Part shown: positions 61,701 through 64,000 of the stretch, piece after piece
How the letters are laid out: each line of letters starts with the position of its first letter
Numbering within the stretch: position 1 is the stretch's first letter
Assembly: GCA_963920575.1 (NCBI GenBank)
Contig: OY986971.1
Location: 4,999,340 to 5,063,339, forward strand
Origin: Narthecium ossifragum
Lineage: Eukaryota > Streptophyta > Magnoliopsida > Dioscoreales > Nartheciaceae
Length of the DNA: 64,000 nucleotides
Direction: 5' to 3'
Program-made: the position numbers and the translations under genes
Notes under the pieces: generated by a model
What the model saw: the letters and a program-made list of their open reading frames with translations, nothing else
The model's database searches: none
Told to the model about the DNA's origin: nothing

Positions 61701-63726
61701 AGTTTCTAAATTTTGCACTTAAGATGATTAATCAACTAAGGCATGACAAGGACATTTTCAGTGTAAATTTTTAAAGGACATAAATCATGTCACCATTTAA
61801 CTGGTATTGGACTAATGTAACTATCTTTAACAATTGATTACATGCATCTACAGTTAATGATGAATCTGCGCAAATAAGGCCTGATGCATTATTTCGTCAA
61901 GCCTGTGTTCATGTGCAAAGTACACACAACCCATCAACACTGCACTAACCAACCAAATAATGTTTTCCCCCTCACGTTATCAGTGTCTAACAACTACTAA
62001 CACTCAACGTGACGACATATAAGGATTTGGTCTCTGATATTTATTTCAACTTTTTAACTCCTGAATTTCACATGATCGTTGATCCAAGACCATGCAAAAC
62101 AATTCATTAAATAGGAAAATCCCATTGATAAAATCGCTCGGGGCTTTGCACTTCTTAATAAGTCCAGTGAATCGAATAGCACAGATGTAGGATAAAGTGA
62201 AGCAACGTGAGTGCTAATCTTATCTAGTCTATAATCCCACGAAACAAACGCACCCTAAGGGTGTTGCTCATCAATCTACTCCTTGGTGCCAAGCCACCAC
62301 TCCTGATAAATTGATGCATATTGACAAAATTGAAAGACCGATGATGGATGAAAGCTGTTATGCTCATTTCCAAACTGGAAAAGACCCACCCAAACTAGTA
62401 AAGTCATTATTCTGTCTTTGAAAAAGAGCACCCTAACAGACAATTCAGATGTTTCAGGGCCCTAAGCAAACTGGCAATAAGCTTATCGAGCCAAAATATT
62501 GAGAGAATATCTGCTTAGAACAATTCAAAAACAGCTATTAGTGCAAAAGGTTACTCGCAACAGCTGCACGCCAAGATAATGAAACCAAAAAATGCCAGAT
62601 AACCTCTTGTGCTTGTTCTTTTTCTCTTTCCTCTAGTATTTTTTCCAGGCTCTGCTTCTCCCCCTCCAATTTTGCAACAATATTTTCACGCTCTTTGATG
62701 GACTCAGCGGCAGCAACCGCTGCCTTCTCGGCCAACATCTGCTCCCTATGTTTCTTCCTCTCTTCCCTCCTCTGTCTCTCATTCTCCGAATCCGAGCTTG
62801 ACGAAGAACCTGTTTCAGAATTAGACCTCCCATCACTCCCGGACAAACTTCTCGCTGTCTCGCCATGAGTTTCCAAAGTCAATTGGGATTGGCTTCCATG
62901 TTCTTGCTCTTTATAGCTGTCAAAACCAGCACCGTCACCACTCGCACGACCTGTCACCTCTCCTACTTCACCACCAGCATTTTTGTCATGTTGTAAGTTC
63001 AACTCATCCAGTTGTCGACCAACATTGTTTCCATCCTGAGATCCCCGAACATCAGTTCGTTTGCCTGCCGGATCAGGTAAATCAGAATGTACTTCAGAGG
63101 GAAAAACTCCAGCAGACCGGTTTCGGGGCTTCCCACCATCTCCGCTTCTCCTTGACGTCAAATGCTCCACATTCTCGGATGAATTCCTTGCCAACTTCGG
63201 GATCCCTCTCTCGGCAGCCAGCGAGGACGTCAGCTTTCCCGTCTTCTTGGCGGCGTTGTGTTTCGGAGATGGCACTCCAGAGGATCGAGACGCAGGGCTG
63301 ACTGGCTTGGAAGAGCTGAGGAGGTGAGTCCAATCCCCATCGGAAATAGCCGAATCAGGCCTTCTATTGGAACCCAGATGGGCATTCGATTGGCTCGCCA
63401 ACGACGGCGGTGGCGAAGGGGATGGTGACAGAGACGGCGAGGTTCGGCTGGGGAGTTGATACTTGAGGGAAAGAGATGAAGATCCCACTGCTTTCTTGGG
63501 GACGTCGTCGTCCAATAAGGCATCGGATGGGGATCGGGATCCCTCATGATTGCCCAGGGATTCCGCGGCTTGCTGATCGATCTGTTGGATAGAAAAGAGC
63601 GAAATGATGAGTGGTGGTGCCGAGTGATCTGAATGCGGTGGAAGAGGAGAAGATGGGGAGAGAGATACTCGCCTGTTGGAGGAAGGTCTCGGCGACCTTG
63701 AGCTTGGAAGAGATCCAGCCCGCCAT
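48645..63726 (-). CDS. GC2: Golgin candidate 2-like Golgi tethering protein
   Basis: The ten exons are 63726-63673, 63581-62604, 61240-61130, 60439-60380, 59207-59150, 56906-56857, 56440-56348, 54754-54629, 49148-49101 and 49016-48645, giving 649 aa. Arabidopsis GC2 is, from memory, about 670. The start MAGWISSKLK and the C-terminal NP-AQFWSFFYLFCLHLWV membrane segment (about 597-622) identify the golgin-84-like family. This family is anchored to the Golgi by a C-terminal transmembrane helix with a long cytosolic coiled coil for vesicle tethering. Residues 20-270 are low-complexity, rich in Ser and Pro. A charged coiled coil starts near 280 (NERQRREERKKHREQ). Intron 1 has a GC donor. Intron 8 (54628-49149) holds nested transposons. 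All junction phases match, so the gene looks intact. Confidence 0.93.
49360..49494 (+). pseudogene. Possible RNase H-like LINE fragment in golgin intron 8
   Basis: The reading GLGSCRFAANGRKPW followed by VVIDELMATAEALKL resembles the first strands and helix of plant RVT_3 RNase H domains. It stops where the GCTCGA-rich element begins. It is very short, so the call is tentative. Confidence 0.35.
49719..52985 (+). mobile_element. Non-autonomous Helitron, 3.27 kb
   Basis: The 5' end TCTATTATATAAGG follows A. The 3' end has hairpin CCGTG-TCGTAGG-CACGG and then CTAG (52982-52985) before T. Both sides are (AT)n, so it inserted between A and T in a microsatellite. No Rep/helicase is seen. The interior includes a 200-bp gap, a GC-rich patch at 50940-51070, and a short open stretch near 51866-52035 preceded by an AG acceptor. 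These may be captured gene pieces, but I do not recognise them. Confidence 0.85.
49971..50170. other. Assembly gap (200 N)
   Basis: Exactly 200 N inside the Helitron. ORFs across it are artefacts. Confidence 1.
56575..56790. mobile_element. Transposon fragment in golgin intron 6
   Basis: GTGCCGTATTTTACCGGCA, GGTACGTGCC and ACCGTGCCGG words and a GGACCGG region resemble common plant hAT-like repeats with GTGCCGGCAC motifs. No termini were resolved. Confidence 0.45.
60684..60996. repeat. Tandem duplication of about 155 bp in golgin intron 3
   Basis: Units 60684-60845 and 60846-60996 are about 95% alike by eye. The first has an extra CCAGGTAA inside the CCAGGTAAACC motif. Inverted words CCTTGGTC and GACCAAGG close each unit. 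Confidence 0.9.
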
Positions 63727-64000
63727 GACTGGGCTTCCCAATTTCCTTCCTTTCAGACCAACCAATTAATACAAGTGTTGGAGTTAGGTGCCTTGTGCTG
63801 GCGGGTATGCTTCCGCAACAAAATAGGATTTTTTTTAAAAAAAATAATATTATTAATATATATATGTAGAGAAAATATTAATGAGGATATGTCAGATTTG
63901 ATCACGTCAGCGCCACGCTGGTGTGACCTTTCGTATTTTTAATCCCACCAATGAAGACGTACCTAAATTACGTTTTTATATTAAAAATGTAACCTATGTC
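63727..64000 (-). promoter_or_regulatory. Upstream region of the golgin gene
   Basis: It should hold the 5' UTR and promoter on the minus strand. An AT-rich patch with TATATATA lies at about 63855-63866 and could act as a TATA element, but spacing to a start site is unknown. No other gene is seen. Confidence 0.35.

Overview
This window is nuclear DNA of a flowering plant. It has intron-containing genes with GT-AG splice sites, long AT-rich introns and a dense pile of nested plant transposable elements. I cannot name the species. A non-grass monocot is possible, but that is a weak impression from the proteins. Two 200-bp runs of N (20064-20263 and 49971-50170) are assembly gaps.

Left part (1-31.8 kb) is a nest of retroelements. 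An Athila-type Ty3/gypsy element runs off the left edge. Its gag-pol frame is intact and its 3' LTR ends at 7843. It has inserted into exon 2 of a minus-strand plant mobile domain (PMD) gene. That gene appears to be the antisense extra ORF of an older Tat-type element, whose polypurine tract and 3' LTR follow at about 12.05-15.9 kb. A second copy of the same Athila family sits in that Tat LTR as a solo LTR (13048-14847) with a perfect 5-bp target duplication. Next come a Tekay-type LTR (16289 to the gap) split by a minus-strand Athila-like solo LTR (17016-18639), a Helitron 3' end, a LINE RT remnant, a third Athila-like LTR (21837-23268), a tandemly duplicated PPT/LTR junction (25.7-26.5 kb), and a decayed Tekay integrase with its 3' LTR (27.0-28.7 kb).

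Middle part: a complete minus-strand NEDD8-activating enzyme gene (UBA3/ECR1, 32332-40078, 9 exons, 450 aa). It is flanked by two direct copies of a 1.2-kb A-rich repeat. Between it and the next gene (40-48.2 kb) lie a foldback element, LINE and hAT-like pieces, and an Athila-like LTR split by the 3' end of a SIRE-type copia element with a frameshifted env-like ORF.

Right part: a complete minus-strand golgin gene (golgin candidate 2-like, 48645-63726, 10 exons, 649 aa). Intron 1 is GC-AG. Intron 8 holds a GCTCGA-rich element carrying a 3.3-kb Helitron.

The most interesting signal is shared by three Athila-like LTR families. Each carries, a few hundred bases downstream of its TATA box, an array of short hairpins with a family-specific constant loop and covarying stems. 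The same LTRs carry arrays of spaced GATCGATC dyads upstream of the TATA box. I know of no described function for either.
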